Of a DNA stretch of 64,000 bases, positions 26,100 through 37,806 are shown piece after piece. Origin of the DNA: Multifurca ochricompacta (lineage: Eukaryota > Basidiomycota > Agaricomycetes > Russulales > Russulaceae); NCBI GenBank assembly GCA_022496185.1, contig WTXG01000040.1:62001-126000 (forward strand). The letters are read 5' to 3'. Under the pieces are notes generated by a model. The model was not told the origin of the DNA, did not search any database, and saw only the letters and a program-made list of their open reading frames with translations. The number at the start of each line of letters is the position of its first letter. The stretch's first letter is position 1. The position numbers were made by a program, and so were the translations under genes.

Positions 26100-26898
26100 G
26101 AACATTTCAACCTTGAGGCCCTCTGGGATTCGCTCGGGAGTGCTTAAGCAACAAGGTTTGTAATTCTTATCAAGGTATCAGGGTCGGTCAGGAGCGCGTT
26201 CGGCTGGCGGGATCACCCTTGCCAGTTAGGATTGGGGCCTGTCTACACAGATGTTTATCAGTCTGTTGTTACCCTGGAACGGAACGGAACCCTGAAAATG
26301 ATGCCTGGGAACAGATTGCTGCTGGGGGTACCTCTCTCTAATTTTAATATACACTACCTATAAAGTTTAAGGGAGTGAGTGAAGTGGTTTTTTTTTGCCT
26401 CGTTTTCCTTTTAGAAAAAAAAGAAAAAAGAGATTAGGGAACATGAAAAAATTAAACGGTGTTAACGTTTAAGTATGAAGTGGAACTCTTGAGTTGGAGA
26501 ATTTCGATGCCGGTTGTCGGTCGTAGAAGGTTAAAGAGGCACCTGACGCCGCATGACTCTTGACTACTACACAGCCACCCATCAATTCCTTATTTCACTG
26601 GCACAGATTCCGCCTCCACCTCCGCCTCCGCCTACTACTACTACTACTACTAAGAGCGTAGTCATGGTCATATGAGTTATTAATATCTAGATATTCTGAC
26701 CTTGCTCGCGGCCCAACTACGAGTATATGTAGGGGGGCGAGGCATCTATTTCGAACACCTCTCGGCGCTCGCGCTTTGAAAAACCTGGCTCTCTCTTCCC
26801 TCCCATTCTCCAAAGTCACACATTTTCTTGTTGTAAGGGGCTTTTCTCTCTAATTCTTAAGGGGAAAGATTTGTACACTCATAGATTTGAAAGCATGA
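26100..26898. other. Spacer, nothing recognised
   Basis: No gene is supported. There are a poly-T run (26384), an A/G-rich tract (26415–26440), and a CCGCCTCCACCT / CTACTACTA simple-repeat pair at 26608–26652. Confidence 0.4.
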
Positions 26899-27085
26899 TA
26901 TCAAAAGAAAGAAGACAAATGCTGGACCCCCTATGTTTCTGCTGACACAGGGGGGAACGAGGTGTCTAGTTTTAAATTTGATGAATATGAAACAACTACG
27001 ATCGTCCCCCTTTGGCTGCACTGCGAACGTGGGATAACACACCCCTCAAACCCTCCACCCGGTGTGCTTGCTGTGATTGGTGACT
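26899..27085 (+). pseudogene. 5' part of an open frame interrupted by the gypsy insertion
   Basis: An open frame starts after a stop at 26896. It reads …VSSFKFDEYETTTIVPLWLH and GVLAVIGD up to the target site TGACT. If the gypsy element and one copy of its 5-bp duplication are ignored, the same frame continues at 42021 as WCMIEEEPTGSCTFYFHKNA and stops at 42265. This gives about 143 open codons in all. I do not recognise the protein. The continuity suggests that the element landed in an exon or an older coding relic, but chance is possible because base composition shifts across the site. Confidence 0.35.
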
Positions 27086-27663
27086 TGTTACAAACCCCGT
27101 CTCTTCCCATTTTCTTCTTCCTGCCCAGCGATGAACCCTCCCAGCCACCTACACTTCACTATATGATCATGTCTCCGTCGTGGGACCCGTCACATGCCCT
27201 CCGTCCATCCCTGTGACTTTCTTGCTTGCTCATATTTACGTACCCTTATCATTGCTTATCGCTTATCGCCTTATTGTACGACCGGACATTTACTTAATCC
27301 CCTATCAGTAGAAGCTAGGCTTTACGCCCTCCGCTTTCGGATATTTGGGCCCACTTGACTCCGTGATTCCTTATCGACAGACGCCCGCCTCCTTACGTAT
27401 ATAAGCCCACTGTAGCTTACACTGTAAAGCTCAGACTCGACTTATTGAATACATCAGTGCTAGTCTTCTGGACTTGTCCTCTTGAAAGCATCTGTCTGTC
27501 TCAAGTGCTTCTGGCACTTTCCGCTTACCATCGTCTTAGAGTACAGCCTCTTTGACTTTGACTCGTCACACTTCACTCCAAGAAACCTTATTGGTTTCTT
27601 ATCTGAACCCCTGTATCACGCTGTCACACAAGTCGTGTGGAACGTCCTGCACTGGACGTAACA
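27086..27663 (+). repeat. 5' LTR of outer gypsy element
   Basis: The LTR runs from TGTTAC to GTAACA. It has a TATATAAG box at about 27397. About 30 bp downstream lies AGACTCGACTT (27433–27443), near the expected transcription start. That 11-mer is complementary to the primer-binding site just after the LTR. Confidence 0.95.
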
Positions 27664-27665
27664 TC

Positions 27666-27676
27666 AAGTCGAGTCT
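27666..27676 (+). promoter_or_regulatory. Self-priming primer-binding site (outer gypsy)
   Basis: AAGTCGAGTCT begins two nucleotides after the LTR. It is the exact reverse complement of AGACTCGACTT in the LTR at 27433–27443. This is the arrangement of the Tf1/sushi self-priming chromoviruses, whose own mRNA 5' end primes minus-strand synthesis instead of a tRNA. Confidence 0.75.
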
Positions 27677-27682
27677 CTCATC

Positions 27683-29076
27683 GTGGCTTCCAGCCACAGT
27701 CAGACCCTGTTCAAAGAAGAACCCATCGAACGAAGGGACGAGCCTGACCTTTCACAACAAGTACTTGGCTCTGCCACCTGGAAAGATTTTGAGTCCGAGT
27801 TTGGATACTACGTCTATCACGACGGAAGATACCAACCAGTAGAATACAATAACGAGAAAAGAGTTTGGTATCGTATCCAATACTCGGATAGCTGACACTC
27901 TTGGGTCACTACAGGACCCGCCCCACCTGAATTTGGATTAGGACCGTGGAGGGAAAATCCCCCGGCCATTATCACGGACTCTGAGCCAGAAGAGTATGTA
28001 GAAGAACACAGTGAAGAAGCACTGGTATTAGCGTCGACTACATCCCCAGTTGCACCCGCAGTTGTCACATTCAGAGCCCCTGCTTTGACAACTCCCCAGA
28101 TCTCCATACAATCCTCCGATACCATCACCCCGTTTTATCAAAACATGTCCACCATTGCTGCCCAGCTGCCCGACCCGGTTCCTCCTCCTCCCCCACCACC
28201 TGCCATGCTACCACCCAACATTCCCCCACCCTCAGGACGACTGTCAGGTGTACTACCACAGACATTCACAGGAGACCGATTGCAAAGCAAGAAGTTCATG
28301 TTGGAGTTCACAACCTTCAAGAATTTCAATCATGATGTTCCCCAAATCATCAACCCCTTCCAACGTGCCAACCTCTTCCTATCACTAGTCAGAGGGGAAG
28401 CCGTGGATGACTGGACAATGGAACAGCTGGAATGGCTGAATGAACAAATTGAGAGTGGTCGTCGTACCACTAGTGAAAGCCTCTGGGAAACCATTGCCCA
28501 GAAGTTCAAAGATGCATTCACTGATGGGCAGGCCAAGCAGAAGGCTGCTCGAGAGTTGAAAGCCCTAAAGATGGAGAAGGGGGAGCTGGATGCCTATGTG
28601 GCAAAGTTCCGAAGCTTGGCCAACAGGGCCGGTTATGACACGGACGAGGAGGCTACACTAGACCTCTTCTCCCAGGGGTTACCCAACCCGCTGGTAAAGA
28701 ATATCATCCAGTTCCATCACCCCGATGACTGGGATACCTGGGTCGATGCTGCTCGACGACAGCAGCAGGATATCTTGACTTCCAAACGCGCTTTGGGGTC
28801 GACATGAAGAAGGGAAGGACTCATGACCAGTGGAAAGCTGCCTTCGGGGTCAAACCCACACACACCTCTCAACGCGACCCAAACGCTATGGATACCTTGG
28901 CCGATAGAACCCGAGCTAGAGCTATGCTCACTGAAGATGAGCGACAGATGTTGATGAAAGAAGGCAGGTGCTTTCGATGCAAGGCACAAGGACATATGTC
29001 GAGGAATGTCCAAAGAAGGGGTCGCGAGTGGCCGAAGCTACAACTACCCCCATACATAACAACCGCTGACCATTGA
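27683..29076 (+). pseudogene. gag: gag of outer gypsy element
   Basis: The frame opens with a GTG (valine) codon at 27683; no ATG lies upstream before the LTR stop. It has a TGA at 27893, then continues in frame. The first in-frame ATG is in the block FYQNMSTIAAQ (28145). The capsid-like region contains KFMLEFTTFKNFNHDVPQI and WNERF-like retrotransposon-gag sequence (DDWTMEQLEWLNEQIESGRR). A zinc knuckle begins CFRCKAQGHMSR but is broken by an indel just before its last cysteine; the nested copy has the intact CX2CX4HX4C. A further frame change lies near 28790. Confidence 0.85.
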
Positions 29077-29113
29077 AAGAAAACACTGACGAAAGAAGAC
29101 AAGCGCAAGAAAT

Positions 29114-32100
29114 ATGGGCCAATATGATGAAGGAAAGCGAGGAAGTACGAGCCATTTTGGTAGAAAAGGCATTTGCCAAAAAGGATTTTTGATTGGCTCA
29201 ACCCCATCGGCCTGGGCACGAGCATTACATGTAACCTCTGTGTATACTAGTCACTTCAAATCTTTGAAAATACCAGTGCATTTCGAGACTACACAGAGGA
29301 CGGCCGATCGTGACATCCTGGTTGACTCAGGAGCCACAGATAACTTTATTAGTCCACAGATGGCAAGGACCATGGGACTAGGGATGCTGGCACTCCCCCA
29401 GGAAAAGAATATCTGGAACATTGACGGGACTGCCAATTGAGCAGGAAAGATCACACATTACACCGATCTTAACGTCCAAGTAGGGGAAAGAACAAAAGTC
29501 ATCCGCTTCCTAGTCACCAATCTAGGCGAAGAATATTTGGTTTTGGGATATCCCTGGCTTGCTGCCTTTGAACCAAGGATCAATTGGAGTGACGCAACTA
29601 TGGATAAAGAATTCTATCCTGTTCTCATCACGTCGATAGGATATGACTATGCCGTTCGACATTCAGCAGTGCGCAGGGTAGAGGAAAAGAATGAAGACCC
29701 AGGTTATTGTTTCGCTACCAAGGCATCGGAGCTCGCACAGAAGGCAGTGGAGGGGCGTACAGAAAAGACTTTGAAGAGGTAGTGCCACGAGAATATCATC
29801 GGCATTGGAAGGTCTTCTCTGAGGAGGAATCTCAACGCTTCCCGCCTGTACGACCATGGGATCACGCCATTGACTTCATACCTGACACCCATTGGCAATT
29901 GACTGCAAAATCTATCCATTGACACAGGCGGAACAAACAGCGCTCACAGCATTCCTCACGGAACATCTTGCAAAGGGGTACATTCGTCCATCGAAATCAC
30001 CATACGCGTTGCCATTCTTCTTCATCAAGAAGAAAGATGGCAAACTTCGACCAGTTCAGGACTACCGACGGATAAACACTTATACTGTAAAGAATGCCTA
30101 CCCCTTGCCGCTCATCTCGGAACTCATTGACACCATGAGGGATAAATCCCTGTTCTCTAAAATGGATGTCCGCTGGGGTTATAACAACATTCGGATTAAG
30201 GAAGGAGACCAGTGTAAAGCGGCTTTCAAAACCAATCAAGGACTCTTTGAACCGAATGTTATGTTCTTTGGCCTCACCAACTCGCCCGCTACTTTCCAAT
30301 CAATGATGAATCACATTTTCCGTGACCTCATCCTTATGGGCGAAGTAGTGGTTTATATGGATGATATATTGGTCGCCACGACAAACAACCTGACCCACCA
30401 TCGAGAACGAGTACACCAGGTGTTGGACATCCTGCATGAACATGACCTGTACCTTAAACCTGCCAAATGCTCATTCGAACAGTCAAGTGTAGAATATCTA
30501 GGAGTCATCCTGGAGGAAGGACTGGTCCGGATGGACCCAGTAAAAGTGCAAGGAATCCGGGAATGGCCAGTGCCCACATGTGTTAAGGACGTGCGGTCCT
30601 TCATTGGATTCTGCAACTTTTATCGATGTTTCATCCGGGGATTCTCAGGGATCGCCCAACCGCTCAATGGACTACTGAAGAAAGAAGTCCCCTGGCATTG
30701 GACCGAAGAACAACAAAAAGCTTTTGAACGGATTCGCGACATCATTGCCGCAGAACCAGTCCTTCTACAACCGGATCTGCAGAAACCTTTTGAACTTGAA
30801 GTCGATGCATCCCACTTTGCGAACGGTGCCGTGCTGAATCAGCGGGATGCGGCGGGACTCCTTCACCCGGTCGCCTTTTATTCGGAAACGTTTTCACCTG
30901 CGGAACGGAATTATGACATTTGGGACAGAGAGTTATTGGCCATAGTAAAAGCATTGCGACACTGGCGACCATACCTAGCAGGAACCCCTCACAAAACCAT
31001 CATTCATACCGATCACTCCAACTTGCTCTATTGGAAGGAGCCCCATAAGATCAGCCGACGCGTTGCCCGTGAAGTTCTAGAGTTGGAAGAGTACAACTTC
31101 GTCCTGAAGCATATTGCAGGGAGCCGCAATGCACGCGCAGATGCCCTGTCGCGACGACCTGATCTGAACAATGGTGCAGAAGACAACAATGATGTTACAG
31201 TACTCCCTGAGGAAGTTTTCGCGCAGACGGCCATCGTCAGCCTTCATGACATGGATCTATGGGCCCAGGTGTCGCAAAATATGAATCAACGACTATGCGA
31301 AACATGGGCAGAAGCACATAACCTAAAGAAAATTGACGGCCTATGGTGGAAGGATGGGGATCGACTCGTTGTCACCGGTGGCGACAACATGAAGAGGGGG
31401 GTGATCCATTTTCACCACAACCTTCCCTCTGCAGGACACCCCGGCATTGCTAATACCTACGCTCTTGCCAAACGAGACTACTGGTGGCTGAACATGAAGA
31501 AGGATGTAGAGGAATACGTGAAGGGATGTGCAGATTGCCAGGCCAACAAAGTAAACACACACCCACATCCACCGGCCCCATTCCCAATTACACCAACGAC
31601 CTCACAACCCTTCCAGACTGTCACCATGGACTTTATAGTCAAGCTCCCCACGTCCAGAGGTTTCGACTCAATCCTAACCATCACTGACCACGACTGTTCA
31701 AAGGCAGCACTGTTCATACCCTGCAACGAATCCATCACAGCAGAGGGGGTGGCCAAACTCTACCTGGATCATGTCTATAGACACTACGGCCTCCCCGAGA
31801 AGATCATCTCAGACCGTGACCCACGTTTCACGTCCACATTTGCCAGGGCACTTTGCAAAACACTGAACATTACCCAAAACATTTCAACGGCCTATCACCC
31901 ACAAACAGATGGACAATCAGAACGAACGAACCAGTGGCTTGAACAATATCTTCGGTTCTGGTGCAATGGATGGCAGGACGATTGGGCTGACTGGCTTGCA
32001 ACAGCAGAATTTGCACACAATTCCTGGCCTAACGGTACCACTAAAACTTCCCCATTCTCACTTATCATGGGATGGATGCCCCGAGCCACGTGGACTGGAA

Positions 32101-32384
32101 AGCCGATGAATGTCCCTTCAGCCATGCAGCATATCAGCCAATGGGAAGAGATCCAGAAATCAGCCAATGAGAATCTGTTGAAGGCGCAAAGGACCCTGGC
32201 GGAAAGACCTTCAAGGTTCACACCTTATCAGACCAATGACCTGGTGTGGTTGGAAGGGAAGAACATTCACACGTCACATCCCACGGCCAAATTAGCGCCC
32301 CGACATCACGGACCCTTCAAGATAACGAGGAAGCTGTCAGACGTGTCGTATGAACTCGGACTTCCTCCCACATGGCGCATCCAC
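29114..32384 (+). pseudogene. pol: pol of outer gypsy element (protease, RT, RNase H, integrase)
   Basis: The protease has the motif ILVDSGATDNFI. Small indels near 29780 and 29885 shift the frame before the RT. The 29892 frame is long and intact. RT has [16 protein letters not shown] and YMDDILVA, and RNase H has ELEVDASHFANGAVL. Integrase has a zinc-binding H-H-C-C region (HFHHNLPSAGHPG … CADCQANK) and the D-D-E core (TMDFIVKLP, IISDRDPRFTS, YHPQTDGQSERTNQW). It reads to PPTWRIH, where the nested LTR interrupts it; the frame resumes at 39848. A TGA in the protease region (29438) replaces an arginine codon of the nested copy. Confidence 0.93.
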
Positions 32385-32970
32385 TGTTACGTCCGGTGTG
32401 AGACGTTCCGCACGACTTGTGCGACAGCTTTGTACGTTCGTTTAGATAAGAGATCAATAAGACCTCTTGGAGTTCGAATGTGTGAGTCAAAGTCAACGGG
32501 GCTGTTCCCGAGTGACAATGTTGAGCGGAAAGTGCCAAAAGCACTGAGACGATTGAGTCAAAGAGTCCAAAGGAGAGTCCAAAAGACAAACACCGATGTA
32601 TTCAATAAGTCGAGTCTGAGGTCTACAGTGTAGCTAAGACGGACTTATATACGTAAAGGGACGGGCGTCTATAGATAAGGATGTTGGAGTCAGGTGGGCC
32701 CAAAGACACGAAAGCGGATGGCGTAAAGCCTGGCTTCTGATAGGGAATTAAGTAAATGTCCGGTTGTAAAGATAAGAAGATAACAGATAGGAAGGTAAAC
32801 ATAATCAAGCAGTAAGCAAACATGTCCAAACACCAGTCACGGGGATGGAAGTAGAGCATGTGAGGGGTCCCAGGAGGGAGACATAATGAGGAAGTGAAGG
32901 GTTGGTGGACGAGTGGGGTCCCGGTTGGGAAGCGTGAAGAAAATAGGGCTGCTAGGCCCTGTTCGTAACA
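32385..32970 (-). repeat. 3' LTR of nested gypsy element
   Basis: The LTR reads TGTTACGAACAGG… in element orientation and ends …CGGACGTAACA. On the internal side it is preceded by the purine tract AGAAAGGAGGGTGA. It differs from its partner at two sites (G/T near 32429 and C/T near 32573). Confidence 0.95.
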
Positions 32971-33001
32971 TCACCCTCCTTTCTGGTTCGAGCTGACCCA
33001 G

Positions 33002-34194
33002 CTAGAAACGCGCACCGTCATCATCCTGCACCAAGTCCACATAGTCATCTGCCAGATTTCGATCCTCCATGGTGTAGGTTTCATCTGCCGCGCATTGGTG
33101 TGTGCGCAGGAAGCCGTATGGGCCGCGTCGTCCGCACTGGCGACACAGGTCGTATACTGGACAGTCGAGCTCGCGATGCCCCGCGTTATGTCGTAGACAC
33201 TTTCCACACCATCCCGAGGGATTGACAATGGTGGGAGCGACTCCCAGACGCCGAAAGATACAGAATCGGCTCCAGTGGAGGTTACTGCGGCAGTGACGGC
33301 ACCACTTGCGATTAAGGGGGCAGTTCCAGCTGATATGATACTTGCTATCACATCGCCAGCACGTCTCTCCTCGGGGGTTCTCGTGCAGTCGTGGCATCTC
33401 GAATCGGTTGGGCAGCAATTGTGGTGCCGCCCCTAGCGATCGTGGGGGAAGGGGTCGGGCATATGTATCGGCGTACCTCTCTGCAATGGTCTGGTATGCG
33501 TCCCCTTTCTCCAACCTTTTCCTAATCTCCGTCAACTCCTGTTCGACTTGGAACATGCCCCGTGTAAGCCTTGTCATTTGCTTCGCATACTCCTTGTATG
33601 GGTATTGAGCGTGGTGCGAAGTGCGAGGGTCTTCCGCAGTCTCATTACTTCGGCTTTGAGACGCGGAAGCCGCATGTCGTTCATCACCTCATCAATCGCA
33701 AAGGCTCGGGGGTCATCGGCCGCAAGGTGTCCCAGTTGTTCGTCGCTCATGGTGTGGTGAAGACGACCTGTGTAGCGCTCTTCTAAGTAGACCGGGGCCC
33801 CATAGACAGGCCCATCCTTTTTCATACATCCCGCGACATCCATCCCTCCATTGGTGTAGAAGATGTACTTAGCTATTTCCTTCGTTCCATCAGCCATGGT
33901 AATTTCGAGGGGGAAATACATTGAAGAGTTTGGGTTGTTGGCAAAGAAGGGGAACTCGGGTACGGTGTCATCTTGTTCCATGTCGAGGAGGTCGTTTGGG
34001 TGGGGTTCTTCTGAGTGGGTGAAGTCATTGTCCGGGTTGGGTGACTGGTTCTTTACACGTTCCTCAGCAGCTTCGTAGTCAATCGGGGAGGAAGGGCGCG
34101 TGGAGGGGTGAGCGGAGGGAAACGCCTCTACTACCACATGGGTGGCAGCGAAGGCGTCGACAGCGGCGGAGGCAGCGATGAAAGAGGAAGACAT
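33002..34194 (-). pseudogene. Accessory zinc-knuckle ORF of nested gypsy element
   Basis: This ORF lies between the end of pol and the 3' LTR, in the same orientation as pol. It starts MSSSFIAASAAVDAF and has a central block YPLEITM-like, YTNGGMDVAGCMKKDG, VYGAPVYLEERYTG and DEQLGHL. An alpha-helical charged stretch and four cysteine/histidine clusters follow: CWRCDSKYHISWNC, CRHCRSNLHWSRFC, CGKCLRHNAGHRELDC, and a fourth starting CRQC. One indel at about 33575 splits it into two frames. It aligns closely with the outer element's copy at 40213–41406. No signal peptide or transmembrane span is present, so it is not a typical envelope. The function is unknown; a nucleic-acid-binding role is suggested by the knuckles. 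Confidence 0.8.
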
Positions 34195-34205
34195 GTTAGT
34201 TGTGG

Positions 34206-37200
34206 TTAGGACGTTGCTGGTGAAGCGTTGTTCTGGGGAAAAAGAGGTCGGGAGTCTGTCCTCCTTTTAATTGTTTTTGGGCGCTTGGGGGTGTCGTAAG
34301 TGGAACTCCGGATAAGGGTCGGAGCAAAGATATCTCCGGCTGGTTCCCACGAATTGTCAGAGTCTGGGAATCCCTTCCACTTGATTAGGTAGTACAATTT
34401 GCGCCCTCGGCCTTGTCGCTTAGAGTCCAGAACGCGTTCCACTTCCCATTCTTCTTCGCCATCGATAAGGTCAGGCGGGGGTCTCGGGAAGTTCTCTCCA
34501 TGAATAGGGGTTTCCCTGTAAGGGGTTAGAAGCTTGGCATGGAAGACTGGGTGGATCTTCCATTTCGGCGGTAATTGCAGTTCATAGGATACGTCTGACA
34601 GCTTCCTTATGATCTGAAAGGGTCCATGACGTCGGGGTGCTAGCTTGGCCGAGGGGTGTGACGTGTGAATGTTCCTGCCCTCAAGCCATACCCAGTCATT
34701 GGTCCGATAAGGTGTGAAAGTGCTTGGTCGTGCGGCTAAAAGCTGTTGCGCCTTCATCAGGTTCTCATTGGCTGATTGCCGTAGCTCTTCCCATTGGTTT
34801 ATCCGTTCGGTTACTGATGGGACGTTGATGGGCTTATCTGCCCATGTGGTACGTGGGGTCCAGCCCATGATGAGGGAGAAAGGGGTGGCTTTTGTTGTTC
34901 CGTTAGGCCAGGAGTTATGAGCGAATTCTGCGGTCGATAGCCATTCTGCCCAGTCGTCTTGTCTGCCGTTACACCAAAACCGGAGGTATTGTTCCAACCA
35001 TTGGTTCGTTCGTTCGGACTGTCCGTCTGTCTGTGGGTGGTATGCCGTCGAGATATTCTGTGTGATGTCTAATGTTTTGCATAGGGCCTTCGCAAATGCC
35101 GATGTAAAACGAGTATCTCGGTCAGAGATGATCTTTTTGGGGAGCCATAGTGACGGTACACGTGGTCCAGATATAGTTTCGCCACTCCTTGGGCTGTGAT
35201 AGTTTCGTTACAGGGAATGAAGAGGGCCGCCTTGGAGCAATCATGGTCCGTGATCGTAAGGATCGTGTCAAAGCCTTGTGACTCGGGCAGCTTGACAAAA
35301 AGTCCATGGCGATAGTCTGGAAGGGAGTTGACGAAGTGGGAGTGATGGGGTGCATTGGCGGGACTTTTGGGTGTGTGTTCACCTTGTTTGCTTGGCACGC
35401 TGCGCATCCTTGTATGTAGCTCTCGATGTCCTTTTTCATATTGGGCCACCAATAGTCTCTTTGGCCAGGGCGTAGGTGTTGGCGATGCCTGGATGGCCAG
35501 CAGAGGGAAGATCGTGATGAAAATGGATCACCCCCCTCTTAATGTTGTCGCCACCGGTGACAACGAGTCGATCCCCATCTTTCCACCAAAGACCGTTGAT
35601 TTTCTTTAGATTGTGAGCGTCGGCCCATGAAAGGCACAGGTCCTGGTTCATGTTTTGGGAGACCTGTGCCCAAAGATCCATGTCATGGAGACTAACGACG
35701 GCCGCTTTGGCAAACACCTCCTCTGGGAGGACAGTGATGTCGTTATTGTCGTCCTCCCCTGTGTGCATGTCTGGTCTACGCGACAGTGCGTCTGCTCTAG
35801 CGTTCTGACTCCCGGCGATATGTTTCAGTGTGAAGTTGTATTCTTCTAACTCCAGGACCTCCCGTGCCACACGTCGACTGATTTTATGGGGTTCCTTCCA
35901 ATATAATAGGTTGGAATGGTCGGTGTGGATGATGGTCTTGTGGGGGGTTCCTGCCAGGTAAGGTCGCCAGTGTCGTAATGCCTTGACTATGGCCAAGAGC
36001 TCCCTATCCCAGATGTCGTAATTCCTTTCAGCTGGGGAGAAGGTCTCGGAGTAGTATGCCACTGGGTGAAGCACTTGTGCGGCATCTCTTTGGTACAATA
36101 CTGCCCCATTCGCAAAGTGTGAGGCGTCCACTTCTACTTCAAAGGGGTGGCCTAGATCTGGCTGGATAAGCACTGGTTCTGAGCCGACAAGGTCCCTAAT
36201 CTGTTCAAATGCCTGTTGCTGTGCGGCATCCCAATGCCATGATACATCCTTTTTCAGCAGATCATTCAATGGTCGTGCTATGCCTGAAAATCCCTTGACG
36301 AATCGTCGGTAAAAGTTACAGAATCCAATGAACGATCGGACATCTTTGACGCAGGTCGGCACGGGCCACTCCCGGATTCCTTGTACTTTAACAGGATCCA
36401 TGCGTACTTGTCCTCCTTCCAAAATGACCCCTAGGTACTCGACGCTCCGTTGTTCGAAGGAGCATTTGGCGGGTTTGAGATAGAGGTCATGTTCATGCAG
36501 TATATCAGCACCTGATGCACGCGCCTTCGGTGATGGTCCAAGTTGTCTGGGGTGGCTACCAAGATGTCATCCATATAAACCACCACTTCCCTGTGAGAAT
36601 GAGGTCGCGGAAGATGTGATTCATCATTGACTGGAATGTCGCCGGCGAGTTCGTGAGACCAAAGAACATAACATTGGGTTCAAACAACCCTTGGTTTGTT
36701 TTGAACGCCGCCTTGCACTGGTCGCCTTCCTTGATTCTGACATTGTTGTAACCCCATCGCACGTCCATTTTTGAGAAGAGGGACTTATCCCTCATGGTGT
36801 CAATAAGCTCGGAAATGAGCGGCAGGGGGTAGGCATTTTTCACGGTGTAGGCATTGATTCGCCGGTAATCCTGAACGGGCCGCAGCTTGCCATCCTTCTT
36901 TTTGATGAAGAAGAAGGGTGAGGCGTACTGCGACTTGGATGGGCGAATGTATCCTTTTGCCAGATGTTCTTCAAGGAATTCAGTCAGTGCCGCCTGCTCG
37001 GACTGGGACAGTGGATAGATTTGCAATCTATTGCTGTTGGCGTATCAGGGAGGAGGTCTATGGCGTGGTCCCATGGTCTGGAGGGTGGAAAACGCTGGGA
37101 CTCCTCCTCAGAGAACACCTTCCAATGCCGATGATAGGTGCTCGGCACTACATCGCTGTATGTTTCTCTGTCTGCCCTTGTATTGCCTTTTGGGCCAGTT

Positions 37201-37740
37201 CTGACGCCTTGGTGACATAACAACGTCCTGGGTCTTCTTCTCCTGTACTCGTGGCTTTGATTGTTGGATGTCTGATGCATAATCATAGCCTATTGACGTA
37301 ATGATGGTAGGATATGAGTCTTTATCCATTGTTGCGTCAGCCCAGTTGATCTTGGGTTCGAACGCGGCGAGCCACGGGTATCCCAGGATAAGATCTTCGT
37401 CTCCTAGATCCGTAATTAGGAAACGAATATTCCTTGTGATTTCTCCAACTTGGACCTTCAGATCCGTGTAATGAGTGATCTTTCCAGCGCGATTGGCCGT
37501 CCCATCGATATTCCAGATGTTTTTTTCCTGGGGAAGTGCCAGCCGTCCCAAACCCATTGTTTTAATCAATCGTGGGTGAATAAAATTGTCCGTGGCTCCG
37601 GAGTCCACTAAAATGTCTCGATCGGCCGTCCTCTGTGTAGTTTCAAAATGGACTGGTATTTTTAATGATTTGAATCGACTAGCATACACAGAGGTAACAT
37701 GGAGTGCTCGTGCCCAGGCCGATGGGTTTGAGCCTAACAA
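34206..37740 (-). pseudogene. pol: pol of nested gypsy element, including chromodomain
   Basis: The protease lies at 37108–37740 (ILVDSGATDNFI). The RT begins near 37026 with the same [16 protein letters not shown] motif. A one-base loss at about 36590 shifts the frame just before the YMDD site. RT end, RNase H and the integrase zinc region are at 35436–36422. The integrase core (35069–35452) has more than one frameshift. The last frame (34206–34997) carries the integrase C-terminus and a chromodomain (EEEWEVERVLDSKRQGRGRK, LYYLIKWKGFPDSDNSWEPA). The lesions differ from those in the outer copy, showing independent decay. Confidence 0.9.
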
Positions 37741-37806
37741 AAATCCTTTTTCGCAAACGCCTTCTCCACTAAGATGGCGCGCACTTCCTCGCTTTCCTTC
37801 ATCATG

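Noticed and set aside
29997..32221. Several minus-strand ORFs of 66–108 codons
   Set aside because: They are antisense shadows of the strongly conserved RT and integrase frame on the plus strand.
33002..34194. Accessory gypsy ORF as an envelope gene
   Set aside because: It sits where env would be, but no signal peptide, transmembrane segment or glycosylation-rich ectodomain is seen; the C-terminus holds zinc-knuckle-like clusters.
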